Program-made: the position numbers and the translations under genes
Source: Heterodera schachtii
Taxonomy: Eukaryota > Nematoda > Chromadorea > Rhabditida > Heteroderidae
Length of the DNA: 64,000 nt
Assembly (NCBI GenBank): GCA_023374025.1
Contig: SIJG01000008.1
Coordinates: forward strand, 1,790,215-1,854,214
Reading direction: 5' to 3'
The notes under the pieces: model-generated
The model's database searches: none
What the model saw: the letters and a program-made list of their open reading frames with translations, nothing else
What the model was told of the DNA's origin: nothing
Shown here: one piece after another, positions 62,116 through 64,000 of the stretch
How the letters are laid out: each line of letters starts with the position of its first letter
Position numbering within the stretch: the stretch's first letter is position 1

Positions 62116-64000
62116 TTACAAAATAACAAATATATAAATGTGAACCAAACAACATATTCAAGCAAGTGTGAATATTTATTATTTAATAAAATGATTAAAA
62201 ATTAAAATGAGTGGGTCAAAAATAATGCAAGGTCAAATTATCTCTCAATAAAAAGAGAAAAAATCAAACTGACCTGTTATCCCGTTAATTTTTAAAATTT
62301 TCAAAAACATCACATTTTGTAGATTGACTTCGATATCGTAAAACATCCATTTGTAAAAAAATTGCAACTTGAATCAGCACAACATGATACATATCAAACA
62401 ACAACTTTCATTTACTAACAATTCGTTTTCAATTAATCATAACATAAACAAAAATTTTCTGCTGATAACCAAACAATTAAATTCATATTTAAAAAAAATT
62501 AAATGTGACTTTTTTCACAAACAATTCATTAGCATTTACAAACACAATCAAATCTAAATTCCAATTCTAGGTCTTAAATTCATTACAAAAATCAGCGGTA
62601 GATATTTTAAACCTTGAAACAAACTTTGCGAATAAAAGAATGTACACAAAAACAAAAAAAAAGAAGCATTTCAACTTTTTCTTTTTTCGCTCAAAAACGC
62701 AGTAATTAAGTTAATAGTTTGCAGATGGGGGAGGGGTTTTTTTTTAAAAAACATATAAAAGATAATCGTTATTGCACCCACCCCCAAATTCAAAACAAAA
62801 ACTGACCTGTAAACGTTAATTTAAAATATTCCACATAAATTTCATTCAGCAAGCGGCACGTAATATATCCCAACTGCATATAATTATCCACCCGAACAGG
62901 AAAATTTGAGATGTAGATTTACATTGCTTTCTTTCAATCCATTAAAGGCTTGTTCATTCTCTTTTTACTATACAAAACATTCGTTTCATTCAAACAAATA
63001 TCAAATCAGATTTTTTTCGTATGTATTATAATCAAAAAAAGTACCAATAGCTTTTTAAGAAACAAACAATTTTCATATCAAACCAATTCTAATTCAGTTT
63101 TCTAATCAAACAATTCTCCAAAATCATTTACATAATCAAAACATAACCATTCATATCAAAAAATAAATCAATTTAACATAAATAAATAAGAAATAAAAAA
63201 TTTGACAGCAAAAAAAAGTGGAAATTTTCATTTTTAATAGAATGCTTTTTTGCAACGCAGAAAACAAAAACCAAATATTTCTTTTTTTTCAAAGCATTTT
63301 TTAACGCAAAATTCAAACAAAACGCCACACCAATTCAAACCACGGACACATACATACAAACACTCAACTTTAATATATTGGATTTGAAAAGAAATTAATT
63401 ATTTCTGTACCAAAAAATTTTTAGTTATTGAATAGCATTTCGTTTAAATTTTTTATGAAATTCTTTTTTATTTTTCTTAATTTTTTTTTACGAATTGGAT
63501 TTGTAAATTCTTCAAAATTATAAATCATTTTAGTGAAAAACTGTCAGCAAAATTCATGAAATCAATTAAAAATCGCAAATTTGGTCAATTTTTCTATTAA
63601 ATCTATTAACAAATTGCAATCAAATTTTAAAAAATTTCCCGGAGGCGCCCAACGGCCACCGCCGGATTCCAATTGTTGTGTTTTTTATTTTGTTGCTTAA
63701 AATTTATAATAAAAATATTATAATGCCTTTTAGGTTTAAATATTCAAAATTTGTATTTATTAAACCTATTTTTATTTTATTTATTCAGAAAAAATAAAAA
63801 TATCCAACGAAGGGGTGACCACTTACACGTTAGATTTTAGTAAGTAATATCAAGTCCAAGGAGCTCTTTTACAGACTAAATTTTTGTTTAACTCAATCCA
63901 TTTATTTATTCGTTTTTTGAAGCTGTCAACAGATGGAGCATCTGTTATATCTTTGTTGAGTTTAGACCATATTAAGGCCGTTCTATTGATAAAAGAATTT
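62116..64000. other. AT-rich sequence upstream of the Helitron gene, no gene recognised
   Basis: This stretch is very AT-rich with Asn/Lys/Phe-rich chance frames. The phrase AAACTGACCTGT followed by a GTTAATTT-type word occurs twice (near 62267 and 62799), hinting at a duplicated leader. Part of it must be the Helitron 5' region. A GC-rich hairpin-like stretch lies at 63638-63667 (GGAGGCGCC..GGCCACCGCC), related to the hairpins in the hAT-like elements. Confidence 0.45.
63638..63667. repeat. GC-rich hairpin motif outside a recognised element
   Basis: It reads CCCGGAGGCGCCC, then AACGGCCACCGCCGG, and resembles the hairpins at 17720, 28871, 29008 and 31981. It lies in AT-rich sequence with TTTTAAAAAATTT just before it, as in those elements. 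No termini or target duplication were found within the window, so the parent element may be degraded or extend past 64000. Confidence 0.5.

Overview
This is a eukaryotic nuclear window and most likely comes from a nematode. Genes are split by many short GT..AG introns, several of only about 40-60 bases. They sit close together on both strands, with candidate operon-like runs, and the conserved proteins look nematode- or metazoan-like. The many poly-G/poly-C tracts, small non-autonomous transposons and intron texture would suit a tylenchid plant-parasitic (cyst-type) nematode, but that lower-level placement is inference.

Layout. 0-9 kb: a secreted-peptide exon (-), a U1A/U2B''-type snRNP protein (-), RACK1 (+) and the AAA protein Msp1/ATAD1 (+, with two apparent frameshifts). 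10-14.4 kb: GABA transaminase (+), TAF13 (+) and a small three-exon membrane protein (+). 15-18.3 kb: a transposon-rich stretch with a decayed FLYWCH/MULE element, a patchwork of TAF13 and DHX35 fragments, and a hAT-like element nested in a dispersed repeat. 18.3-27.2 kb: PRORP (protein-only RNase P) and the DEAH helicase DHX35, both on the minus strand. 27.2-34.8 kb: a rearranged zone with four short inverted-repeat elements that have clean target-site duplications, an arginyl-tRNA synthetase pseudogene with a transposon inside an exon, a displaced GABA-transaminase fragment, and an inverted copy of the PRORP/RAD50 tail junction. 34.7-40.2 kb: RAD50 (-). 41-43 kb: an acidic zinc-knuckle protein (+). 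43.9-56.8 kb: three minus-strand genes about 180-200 bases apart: a POLE4/CHRAC-type histone-fold protein, a coiled-coil protein and the large HEAT-repeat protein MROH1. 57.2-62.1 kb: a nearly intact Helitron with a hairpin-CTAG 3' end. 62.1-64 kb: AT-rich, no gene seen.

The host genes are mostly housekeeping genes: splicing, translation-linked signalling, mitochondrial protein and RNA quality, GABA breakdown, TFIID, double-strand-break repair, replication/chromatin and lysosome-related trafficking. They do not form one pathway. The unusual biology is the record of genome rearrangement. About 739 bases holding the convergent 3' ends of RAD50 and PRORP occur twice, inverted, about 15 kb apart, as expected for an inversion with staggered breaks. 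Three short elements with different termini and 8-base target duplications share a GC-rich hairpin whose arms show a compensatory change. Three elements carry inverted arrays of short tandem motifs near their ends. A second, uninterrupted copy of a repeat provides an empty site for one insertion.

Gene models were assembled by eye from reading frames and splice signals. Internal exon borders are approximate, and no database search was possible.
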